Assembly (NCBI RefSeq): GCF_001886715.1
Contig: NZ_CP018082.1
Location: 186,001-250,000, forward strand
Source of the DNA: Nocardia mangyaensis
GTDB taxonomy: Bacteria; Actinomycetota; Actinomycetes; Mycobacteriales; Mycobacteriaceae
Reading direction: 5' to 3'
DNA length: 64,000 nucleotides
Within the stretch, counting starts at the first letter, position 1, and every line of letters begins with the position of its first letter. Below, in pieces: positions 45,771 to 52,842 of this stretch. A program made the position numbers and the translations under genes. The notes beneath the pieces are model-generated. The model made no database searches. It was not told the DNA's origin and worked only from the letters and a program-made list of their open reading frames with translations.

Positions 45771-46508
45771 ATGCCGGGCACTTATGACGATGTCGCCCCA
45801 CTCCGGCCGGTGGAGCCCACCGCCGAGGCGCGCGGCGTGGACACGATCGGATCCGCGAGCCGCACCGGTGTGCCCATCACCGTCGTCGAGCCCGAGCGCA
45901 TTGCCCGCGGTGGCATCGTCGTCCTGCACGAATCCAGGGAATTCTCGCCCCAGCTGCGCGAGTTGATGAAGTCGCTGGCGTTCGAGGGCTGGATCGTCAT
46001 CGCCCCGCACCTGTTCGACCGCAGCACCGACGATGGAGTGCGCGAGGTGTTCGGCGAGGAACTCTTCGACGATTTCGACGCGGGCTTCGACTGGCTCACC
46101 CGCCGCGGGGTCTTCCCCGACACCATCGGCGTCCTCGGCTTCGACACCGCGGGCACCGCCGCTTTCCTCGTCGCCACCAATCGACCGATCGGCGCCGCGG
46201 TGAGCGTGGCCGCGCCAGGCATCCTCGAGCCGCTGCCGGATCAGGACACCGCCTTGGTCGATGTCGCCGCCGATCTCCAGGCGCCCTGGCTCGGCCTGTT
46301 CGGCGCCGACGACCCGGCCACCCCGCCCGAGGCCGTCGACCGTCTCCGCGACGCGACCGCTCGCGCGAATGTGGCCAGTCTCACCATCAGCTACTCCGGC
46401 CTCGGCCACCGCGTCGATCGCCCCGATCCCGACGACGATGCTGCCGCCGCGATCCAGATCGATTCACAGACCCGCATCTACGACTGGTTCGACAGCAACT
46501 TACGCTGA
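45771..46508 (+). CDS. Dienelactone-hydrolase-like protein with an Asp at the nucleophile position
   Basis: 245-residue alpha/beta-hydrolase of the DLH family: IVVLHESREFSPQLRELMKS contains the usual Glu; the nucleophile elbow reads VLGFDTAGTAAF, with D125 where the family has Cys in GFCxGG; the His lies in GLGHRVDRP. The Cys-to-Asp change suggests lost or altered chemistry. TACGCT lies 6 nt before the ATG at 45771, so the transcript may be leaderless. Function cannot be assigned. Confidence 0.75.
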   Translation: MPGTYDDVAPLRPVEPTAEARGVDTIGSASRTGVPITVVEPERIARGGIVVLHESREFSPQLRELMKSLAFEGWIVIAPHLFDRSTDDGVREVFGEELFDDFDAGFDWLTRRGVFPDTIGVLGFDTAGTAAFLVATNRPIGAAVSVAAPGILEPLPDQDTALVDVAADLQAPWLGLFGADDPATPPEAVDRLRDATARANVASLTISYSGLGHRVDRPDPDDDAAAAIQIDSQTRIYDWFDSNLR

Positions 46509-46600
46509 TTGACCAGGCGTTTTGGACTACCATGACTGCTCGTGTAATCTTCATTCCCGGCGGTTCGACAAGGACCGGTGCCCTCGAAGAGAAGGCTCCA

Positions 46601-46690
46601 GGAGGCGTGCCAGAGCGGCCGAATGGGACTCACTGCTAATGAGTTGTCCCTTCACGGGGACCGGAGGTTCAAATCCTCTCGCCTCCGCCA
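46601..46690 (+). tRNA. tRNA-Ser (GCT anticodon)
   Basis: Acceptor stem GGAGGCG pairs with CGCCTCC; the anticodon arm actca-ctGCTaa-tgagt presents GCT; a long variable arm and GGTTCAAATCC follow; discriminator G and encoded CCA end the gene. Confidence 0.93.
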
Positions 46691-46724
46691 CACCCCGGTT
46701 CGCCGGGTAACAACTGAAGACCAT

Positions 46725-46797
46725 GCGCCCGTAGCTCAACGGATAGAGCACTTGACTACGGATCAAGAGGTTAGGGGTTCGAATCCCTTCGGGCGCA
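46725..46797 (+). tRNA. tRNA-Arg (ACG anticodon)
   Basis: Acceptor stem GCGCCCG pairs with CGGGCGC; the anticodon arm cttga-ctACGga-tcaag presents ACG, which TadA deaminates to ICG; the T-arm GGTTCGAATCC is canonical. Discriminator A is followed by CAA, so CCA is not encoded. It lies 34 bp after tRNA-Ser(GCT), probably in one transcript. Confidence 0.94.
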
Positions 46798-46805
46798 CAA
46801 CAATT

Positions 46806-46837
46806 CGCCTCCTACCAGTGCAAACCGGTAGGAGGCG
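46806..46837 (+). terminator. Hairpin terminator after the tRNA pair
   Basis: A perfect 11-bp inverted repeat (46806-46816 and 46827-46837) is followed by GTTTCGTTT, a typical intrinsic terminator nine bases past tRNA-Arg. Confidence 0.85.
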
Positions 46838-47123
46838 AGTTTCGTTTCCGGGTGATCCGGGCAGGATCACCTACTTTCCCCTTGCAAACGAACCCACACT
46901 TTCCGGGATATGCGAGCCGGACCGGTGGCAACGCCCAGGTGGCGTCGGACCCGAGGAGCTCGTGGCGGGGCACACAGGCACGGGCGAGTACCTCGAGAAC
47001 GCGCACTGGGTCGCATCCGTACATGCCCGCTCCGAATGCGCAATTGGCTTCGACGACCGCCCACCCGCGTCCTTCGATGAGGCCGACATCGATGACATCG
47101 GTGGGGCGCCACCAATGTTCCTC
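46812..47123 (-). pseudogene. C-terminal remnant of an ATP-grasp protein (DUF4343-like)
   Basis: A minus-strand frame beginning at the last bases of the DUF4189 gene reads EEHWWRPTDVIDVGLIEG, RGWAVVEANCAFGAGMYGCD and PVRVLEVLARACVPRHEL. This is the C-terminal end of the ATP-grasp domain proteins in which VIDVG, the WAVVEANxxxGSGxYxCDP metal/ATP segment and a final helix are conserved. Nothing upstream supplies the ATP-binding N-terminus, and the frame runs on to 46812 through the tRNA terminator. I read it as a truncated relic, with 46867-47121 otherwise free of genes. Confidence 0.6.
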
Positions 47124-47562
47124 ACTCGGTGGGTTGTTCGGGCGCGAAGGATTCGAGGGCGCCGACGCCGAGGGCGGCGTTCTGGCACACGGAGTTGACG
47201 ACGCGAGGTTGTGGGCCCGAGTTGACGCCGACGGCGTTCGCCGCGGCTACGCCTCGGGTAGTGGCCCTGGCCCACGACCAGTTCTTGTTGGTCGCGCGGG
47301 CGACGGCGGCGCAGTAGCCGCTGGCGGCGGTGACATACGGTCTGCAGTCGCTTTTCTTGCAGGCCTTTTTCGCGGCCTTTTCAGCGGCACGTTGGGTCGG
47401 GTAGTTCCATGCCGCGGCGGTTACGCCGGTCTGGCGCGAGATGGCGATCGACGCGTAGAGGGTTGATTCGGCCGATGCGGGGGCAGTGGTGACGGTGGCT
47501 CCGATCCCTGCCAGGGCTACGACCGAGGCGAGCTTGAAACCAAGTGTGGCAAGAGATTTCAT
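47122..47562 (-). CDS. Secreted DUF4189 protein
   Basis: 146-residue exported protein. A signal peptide (MKSLATLGFKLASVVALAGI, cleavage after ASA near residue 31) is followed by a DUF4189 domain: LYASIAISRQTGVTAAAWNY, paired Cys in KKACKKSDCRPYV and SGYCAAVARA, and a final Cys in NSVCQ, giving likely disulfides. DUF4189 proteins are secreted and of unknown function; many occur in pathogenic actinobacteria. Its 3' end abuts the ATP-grasp remnant. Confidence 0.82.
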   Translation of the reverse strand: MKSLATLGFKLASVVALAGIGATVTTAPASAESTLYASIAISRQTGVTAAAWNYPTQRAAEKAAKKACKKSDCRPYVTAASGYCAAVARATNKNWSWARATTRGVAAANAVGVNSGPQPRVVNSVCQNAALGVGALESFAPEQPTE

Positions 47563-47622
47563 GCACTTGATGATCGGCGGTGGCGGTTGTGGAATTCTTG
47601 GCGGCGGCTGTTGGCCGGATCG

Positions 47623-48348
47623 CTATTTCCAGGCGGGCAGTGGCGGCAGCGGCCCGGTGAGGTCGCTGCCCGAGCTGCGGCCGAGTAACCAGGCCAGCAG
47701 GGCGGAGGCTGGGCCGAGGACGGTGTGGTGGGGGCGGCCAGGGCCTACGGTGGCGATGAAATCGGTATCGGTGGACTGGATGTCGAAGGTGGGGGTGGCT
47801 GCGGGGAGCACCTTGGCGGACAGGTCGATGACGGCTTCGGGGAGCAGGCGGGCGACGAAGGCGGCGGGCCAGTCGGCGGGGGTGTAGCCGACGTCGAGGT
47901 CGACGTGGTGGATCTCGGTCTCGCGCAGTCGCATCCACGGGATCTGGTCGGCGGTCAGCTCGCCACCCTGGCGGTTGCGCACCACCGCGTGCCAGTCGGC
48001 GGCGGGCATCGTGGTGGCGACCGCCTGCCAGCGGTGCGCCGAGGCGGTGAAATCGTCGTGCTGCACCTCCAGCGAGCGGGGTGCGCCCGCGACGATGTCG
48101 GCATCGCGCACGGCGCCGCTGGGGTACTGCGGGATCTCGATGCCGGTGCGCGCCCAGAGCAGCAGGTTCAGCAGGCTGTCGGCATTGCGGGACAGATGGG
48201 CGAGGACATGGCCGCGCGTCCAGCCGGGTAATTGGGACGGCTCGGCCAGCGCCGCGTCGGTGAGCGTCCCGATCGCGGTGTCGAGGCGTGCGGTGGAGGC
48301 GGCGACCTGGGTGAGCAGGTCGGTGGGAGTAGCCGTTTCGCTGGTCAC
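47623..48348 (-). CDS. Mycothiol-dependent maleylpyruvate isomerase family protein
   Basis: 241-residue DinB/MDMPI-fold metalloenzyme. The N-terminal helical bundle has LPGWTRGHVLAHLSRNADSL with the first metal His, and RLRETEIHHVDLDVGY supplies the Glu and His ligands; a small C-terminal SCP2-like domain follows. The family uses mycothiol for thiol transfer or isomerisation and supports the actinobacterial assignment. GTG 48348 has TACGCT seven bases upstream, fitting a leaderless mRNA. Substrate unknown. Confidence 0.82.
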   Translation of the reverse strand: MTSETATPTDLLTQVAASTARLDTAIGTLTDAALAEPSQLPGWTRGHVLAHLSRNADSLLNLLLWARTGIEIPQYPSGAVRDADIVAGAPRSLEVQHDDFTASAHRWQAVATTMPAADWHAVVRNRQGGELTADQIPWMRLRETEIHHVDLDVGYTPADWPAAFVARLLPEAVIDLSAKVLPAATPTFDIQSTDTDFIATVGPGRPHHTVLGPASALLAWLLGRSSGSDLTGPLPPLPAWK

Positions 48349-48491
48349 GGGGTCGAGCGTAGTTGCCCGGGTCCGCGCGCATCGGCATTCAACCGGTCCT
48401 GATACCGGCCTGTGGACAACCGTGAACCTGTGGACAACTGTGCGGATTTCGCCATCGAGGCCAGCGGCCAAGAGCACCGCCGTGTGAGGAT

Positions 48492-48728
48492 TCAACCAGC
48501 GATGATCGCGGCGGCGGCCAGGGTGCTGGTCAGCGCGTGTGGGTGATGCAGTTGCGGAAACAGGCCGCTGTCACCGCCGCACGTGCTGTCGCCGGGATCG
48601 CAGTCGTGCAGGGGGAACAGTGCGTCGGCGATGGTCGAGGCACCGAAACACAGGAGGGCGACCCAGCCGATCGTGGTCAGCCGACGGCGCGGGAAGACGA
48701 GCAGTCCACCCGGCGCCGACCCGCGACC
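48492..48728 (-). pseudogene. DUF998 membrane-protein remnant
   Basis: In the 493-bp space between two genes, one minus-strand frame without a start codon reads LTTIGWVALLCFGASTIADA, LFPLHDCDPGDSTCGGDSGL, FPQLHHPHALTSTLAAAAII, then stops. This is the hallmark internal segment of DUF998 proteins (Ala-Asp-x3-FPxDC, a second Cys, then a His before the next helix). A stop codon bounds the frame at 48729, and both the N-terminal helix and the C-terminal half are missing. Confidence 0.6.
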
Positions 48729-48841
48729 TCACCGGTGGATCGGGCGCGTCGAGTCGCTCGCACGTGGTTGCGTCAGCGTGCGCACAGGTTGTTGTCAGGT
48801 TCACCGGGCAGGCTGGACACCGAAACGATCGGGAGGTCCAG

Positions 48842-48970
48842 ATGAGCTACGTGATGGCACTGGCAGGGTTCGCCACGGTCTCGGCGATGGCGGTGTCGAG
48901 CTACATCGCGGCCAACGCGCCACGCTCGCTGGTCAAGGTGCGGGTGCACAGCGACCCGCGTCGGCGCTGA
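48842..48970 (+). CDS. Small membrane protein, 42 aa
   Basis: A short product (MSYVMALAGFATVSAMAVSS, then a basic tail ending SDPRRR) with one predicted membrane helix and a cytoplasmic-type positive end. GGGAGG five bases before the ATG makes a strong ribosome site. The upstream longer frame is Arg-rich and not protein-like. It converges on the Vsr gene, nine bases away. Function unknown. Confidence 0.55.
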   Translation: MSYVMALAGFATVSAMAVSSYIAANAPRSLVKVRVHSDPRRR

Positions 48971-48979
48971 TCGCCGATA

Positions 48980-49468
48980 TCAGCCGGTCGAGCCCTGATT
49001 CCGGCGAATCAGGGCGACGATCTGTTCAGCGGCGGCCTGGGGGTCCTCGTGTTCCCACACCCGCACGACCCGCCAGCCCGCTGCGGCCAGGGTGGCGTCG
49101 GTGGCACGGTCGCGGGCCACATTGCCAGCCAGTTTGTCGGCCCACCATTGCGCGTTGTTCTTCGGATCCGTGGCGTGTTCCGGGCAGCGATGCCAGAAAC
49201 AGCCGTCGACGTAGACGGCGACCCGCTGGCGGGGAAACACCACATCCGCGCGGCGACGCTGCCCCTTGATGGGCGGACGATCGACGAAATAGCGCAGGCC
49301 CGCGCGATGGAGTTCGCGCCGCAGCGCCAGTTCGGGTGCGGTGCCGGTGCGCCGCTGCTGGGACATGCGCGCCTTGGTCGCGGCGTCGATCGGTGCGGGA
49401 CGGCTCGGGGTCGACCGGGGCGCCGGAGTCTCGTCCGATGGCCGGTCGGCACCGCGCCGCGCGCTCAT
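48980..49468 (-). CDS. vsr: Very-short-patch-repair endonuclease Vsr
   Basis: Nicking endonuclease that starts repair of T:G mismatches formed when 5-methylcytosine deaminates. The 162-residue protein has MSQQRRTGTAPELALRRELH, then RRADVVFPRQRVAVYVDGCF and WHRCPEHATDP, the conserved core with the catalytic Asp, Phe/Trp wedge and zinc-type Cys/His, and WRVVRVWEHE. An Arg/Pro-rich leader of about 35 residues precedes the core. Its ATG overlaps the stop of the cytosine methyltransferase (ATGA), so the pair is translationally coupled. Confidence 0.9.
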   Translation of the reverse strand: MSARRGADRPSDETPAPRSTPSRPAPIDAATKARMSQQRRTGTAPELALRRELHRAGLRYFVDRPPIKGQRRRADVVFPRQRVAVYVDGCFWHRCPEHATDPKNNAQWWADKLAGNVARDRATDATLAAAGWRVVRVWEHEDPQAAAEQIVALIRRNQGSTG

Positions 49469-50607
49469 GCCGCCCAGCCGCCCATGCGGTCGAGGTGGTC
49501 GCGGACATCGTCGAGGAAACCCGGCGGGAACCGTAGGTTTCCCATGGACGTGCGGCGCAGGAAGCCCGCGGTGGCGCGGGGCGAGAGCAACCGGGGTTCG
49601 GTGAGGAAATTCTTCAGGTCTTCGTAGGGCTCGTGGACCGGCCAGGTCGACAGCGGGACGCGATGCACGACGCCCGCCCGACCCCAGGCCGCGGTCGGCC
49701 ACGGCTGGCCGGGGCGCAGCGGTTCGCCCTCGGTCAGCGCGGTGAGCGGGGCGGCCAGTCGCTCGCCGACCCAGTTCGCCATCCGCACACTCACCGCGTT
49801 ACCCACCAGCTTCCAGCGATGCCCGTGCCGCACGCCGGGCACGTCGAGGGCTGGCGCGGTCCACTCGGCGTCGAACCCCTGTAATCGCTCGCCGTCGACG
49901 ATGCCCGGGGTGACGATCTCGCCCGCGGGCAATCGGACCGCGGGCGGACTGGCGATCCCGAGACCCGAACCTCCTTTGAGGGTCGGCACCGCGTTCACCG
50001 CCCAGCCGAGCCCGCGCACGCCCTCGGTCCAGTAGAAGCCGCACGGATCGCGGTCGGGGTCACCGTAATCGCGCGGGCCCGCGTCGTCGCCGAACAGGAC
50101 CGGACGGGGGTCCTCGGTGCGCGAGGCCAGCATCAGCACGCGCTGACGCCGCTGCGGCAATCCGAACGCGCGGCCGTCGACGACCCGGTACGCCCACATG
50201 TACCCGAGTTCCTCCAGCGCGGTGGTGATGTGACGCATGGCCGCACCACGGCCGAGTTGGAGCATGAACGGGACGTTCTCGATCAACAACCAGCGTGGAC
50301 CGCGTTGCCTACGGACCAGGCGGAACACCTCGTCCACCAGACCCGAACGGCGACCGGTGATTCCCGCGGTCCGTCCGGCCTGCGACAGATCCTGGCAAGG
50401 GAATCCGGCGGCGACGAGTTCGGTGCCGGCGGGGAGGGAGCGCAGGCGGGTGATGTCGCCGTGCAGCGGGGTATCGGGGAAGTGGGCGGCGAGCACGCCC
50501 TGTGCGCCGGGGTCGATCTCGCACAGCAGCTCGGACGACCAACCATTCCTGCCGAGGCCGAGTTCGAGTCCGCCGATCCCGGCGAACAACCCGACCATCC
50601 GCGTCAA
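49465..50607 (-). CDS. dcm: DNA (cytosine-5-)-methyltransferase
   Basis: C5 cytosine methyltransferase, about 380 residues. VGLFAGIGGLELGL (AdoMet loop), AGFPCQDLSQAGRTAG (catalytic Cys in PCQ), LIENVPFML (ENV), GLPQRRQRVLML (QRRxR), and KLVGNAVSVRMANWVG are motifs I, IV, VI, VIII and X. The target-recognition region is compact. A TTG at 50607 with AGGAG five bases upstream is preferred; ATG 50598 is possible but has no well-spaced site. No restriction endonuclease other than coupled Vsr is visible, so it may be a solitary methylase. Confidence 0.92.
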   Translation of the reverse strand: MTRMVGLFAGIGGLELGLGRNGWSSELLCEIDPGAQGVLAAHFPDTPLHGDITRLRSLPAGTELVAAGFPCQDLSQAGRTAGITGRRSGLVDEVFRLVRRQRGPRWLLIENVPFMLQLGRGAAMRHITTALEELGYMWAYRVVDGRAFGLPQRRQRVLMLASRTEDPRPVLFGDDAGPRDYGDPDRDPCGFYWTEGVRGLGWAVNAVPTLKGGSGLGIASPPAVRLPAGEIVTPGIVDGERLQGFDAEWTAPALDVPGVRHGHRWKLVGNAVSVRMANWVGERLAAPLTALTEGEPLRPGQPWPTAAWGRAGVVHRVPLSTWPVHEPYEDLKNFLTEPRLLSPRATAGFLRRTSMGNLRFPPGFLDDVRDHLDRMGGWAA

Positions 50608-51009
50608 AAGAACTCCTGTGTTCGGAGGTCTGCCGTTCAGCGACCCGCTGTTCACGCCTGCGGCGCATTGTATCGGGCGGCGAACGGTGGGCCGGGGCGT
50701 GCTCGAGGGCGGTTGCCCGGGACGGGGGCGCGGGTTGTCTTCGGAGGGGCAAAGCGGCCCTACAGCGCGGATCGTCGGGCATTGGCGCGGGCTGGGGTGG
50801 TGTTGACGGTGGGTTCTGCCGGGTGGTGGATCGGGACTGGTTGTGGCTGGTGGGAGTGGGTGAAGCCCGCTCCGGGTGGCCGGAAAATCAGTGGCTCGAG
50901 GATGGGGTGCGGTGCCACTGTTGTTGAACCGACTTGTCGGACCCCGGTGCGAACATCACTGGGCGTCCGTTCCGGAAACCCACCATCCATCGGGCATCAA
51001 GGGGGAGTT
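50608..51009. other. Intergenic region, no gene seen
   Basis: 402 bp between the divergent dcm and ABC exporter genes. Reading both strands I find no protein-like small frame and no RNA-like fold. A long plus-strand frame runs through it into the ABC gene, but its composition (Arg/Pro-rich) is that of a shadow. It must hold both promoters, though no convincing -35/-10 pair is seen. Confidence 0.5.
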
Positions 51010-52842
51010 TTGTCTGTCACGTCAGATCTGGTGGCCGCCGATACGGAGGCCGACAGATCGGGTCCGCTCGCACCGAAGTCGACCGGGGGAATGCGGTCGC
51101 TGCGGCGGTTTCTGCCCTACCTGCGCAAGCATCGGGTGCCGCTGATCGCGGCCAATGTGCTCGCGATTCTCGCCACCGGCACCGCGATCGCCATTCCGCT
51201 GGTGATCGCGAGCGTGGTGGACGGGCCGATCGCGCACCGCGACTTCGTCGGCCTGCTCGGGCCGGTTGCGCTGATCCTGCTGCTCGGCTCGCTCGAATCG
51301 TTCGGTATGTGGGGCAGACGGTGGCTGGTGTCCAAGCCATCGACGTTGTTCGAGATCGAGATGCGGGCCAAGCTCTTCACCCAGCTGCAGGCACTGTCGA
51401 TCGGACGGCACGACGGCTGGCAGTCCGGTCAGCTGCTCTCGCGCGCGATCGACGACCTCGCGGTGCTCCGGCGGTTCGTGGCCTTCGCCGGACCGTTCCT
51501 CGTCGTGCACAGCGTGGTTCTTCCGGTCGGCCTGTTCGCGCTGTTCGCGATGAACTGGCAGGTGGGGCTGATCTTCACGGTGCTCTCGCTGCCGCTGACG
51601 CTGTTCTGCGTGCGATTCGTGCGCCGGTTCGAGGTGGCCTCGCGGCGTTCGCAGGACCAGTCCGGCGATCTGGCGACCATCGCGCAGGAATCCGCGCAGG
51701 GTGTGCGGGTGCTCAAGGCGCTCGGTCGCGGCCGATTCTTCGGCGCGCGTTTCACCGCGCTTTCGCGCGAACTGCAACGCACCGAACTGGAGAAGGTGCG
51801 CCTCGACGCGACCCTGTGGGCGGCCATGGTGATGCTGCCGACGGTCGCGATCGCGATATCGCTCGGCGTCGGCGGCTACGCGGTCGTCCAGGGCACGATG
51901 ACGCTGGGCACGATGGTCGCGACCATCACGCTGGCCACGTTCCTCCAGTGGCCGATCATCTGGACCGGTTTCCTGCTGTCGGAACTGTTCGAAGCGCGTA
52001 CCGCCGCCGACCGGTTCTGGGAGATCATCGACGCCCCGCTCGACATCGCCGACCCGTCGCGGCCGGAGCAACTGCCCGCCGGATTACGCGGCGAACTGGT
52101 CATCGACGGGGTCCGCTTCGGCTACCCGCGCGCCGACCACGGCCCGGAACACGTTGTGCTCGAGAATGTCTCGCTGCGGATCCGCCCCGGGGAGACGGTC
52201 GCGCTGGTCGGCGCCACCGGCAGCGGCAAGACCGCGTTGCTGGAGCTGATCCCACGGCTCTACGACGTCGACGCGGGCACCATCACCATCGACGGCATCG
52301 ACATCGCCACCCTGCGCCTGGCCGATCTGCGCCGGGTGGTGACGGTGGCTTTCGAAGAGCCGGTGCTGTTCTCGGCCAGTGTGCGCGAGAACGTGGCACT
52401 GGGCGATCCGCGCGCCACCGACGCCGATGTGCGCCAGGCACTCGACATCGCCCAGGCCACCGAGTTCGTCGACGCGCTGCCCTGGGGACTGGACACCAGG
52501 ATCGGTGAGCAGGGCATGAGTCTGTCCGGCGGGCAGCGCCAGCGGCTCGCGCTGGCCAGGGCGGTGCTCATCAGCGACACCGCCGCCGAACGTGGCCGGA
52601 TCATGGTGCTCGACGACCCGCTCTCGGCGCTGGACGTGGACACCGAAGAGCGCGTGCAGGATCGGTTGCGCACTGTTCTCGCCGACGCCACCACGCTGCT
52701 GGTCGCGCACCGGCCGTCCACCGCGGCGCTGGCCGATCGTGTCGCGCTGCTCGCCGACGGCCGGATCGTCGCCGAGGGCACGCACGAGAGATTGCTGCGC
52801 AGCGACAGCCGCTACCGCGAACTGATGGGAGGTGAAGCATGA
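51010..52842 (+). CDS. ABC exporter half-transporter with degenerate catalytic site
   Basis: Type IV ABC exporter subunit, 610 residues: six membrane helices (about 40-320) and one ATPase domain. Walker A is GATGSGKTALLE, the signature is LSGGQRQRLALAR, and Walker B is IMVLDDPLSALD, with Asp in place of the catalytic Glu. It overlaps the next gene by ATGA, so the two form a heterodimer. The TTG at 51010 follows GGGGGAG; GTG 51031 is an alternative start. The substrate is unknown; drug or lipid export is usual. Confidence 0.85.
   Translation: MSVTSDLVAADTEADRSGPLAPKSTGGMRSLRRFLPYLRKHRVPLIAANVLAILATGTAIAIPLVIASVVDGPIAHRDFVGLLGPVALILLLGSLESFGMWGRRWLVSKPSTLFEIEMRAKLFTQLQALSIGRHDGWQSGQLLSRAIDDLAVLRRFVAFAGPFLVVHSVVLPVGLFALFAMNWQVGLIFTVLSLPLTLFCVRFVRRFEVASRRSQDQSGDLATIAQESAQGVRVLKALGRGRFFGARFTALSRELQRTELEKVRLDATLWAAMVMLPTVAIAISLGVGGYAVVQGTMTLGTMVATITLATFLQWPIIWTGFLLSELFEARTAADRFWEIIDAPLDIADPSRPEQLPAGLRGELVIDGVRFGYPRADHGPEHVVLENVSLRIRPGETVALVGATGSGKTALLELIPRLYDVDAGTITIDGIDIATLRLADLRRVVTVAFEEPVLFSASVRENVALGDPRATDADVRQALDIAQATEFVDALPWGLDTRIGEQGMSLSGGQRQRLALARAVLISDTAAERGRIMVLDDPLSALDVDTEERVQDRLRTVLADATTLLVAHRPSTAALADRVALLADGRIVAEGTHERLLRSDSRYRELMGGEA

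Noticed and set aside
46852..47466. 204-codon plus-strand frame over the ATP-grasp relic and DUF4189
   Set aside because: Low-complexity Ser/Arg/Thr composition; the minus strand carries recognisable domains and a signal peptide.
48539..48841. N-terminal extension of the 42-aa membrane protein
   Set aside because: The extra residues are Arg/Cys-rich and antisense to the DUF998 remnant; the strong ribosome site is directly before the ATG at 48842.
50230..51009. Upstream extension of the first ABC gene by 260 codons
   Set aside because: The extension is antisense to dcm and then Arg/Pro-rich; the ABC family begins near residue 1 at 51010 and a ribosome site lies just there.
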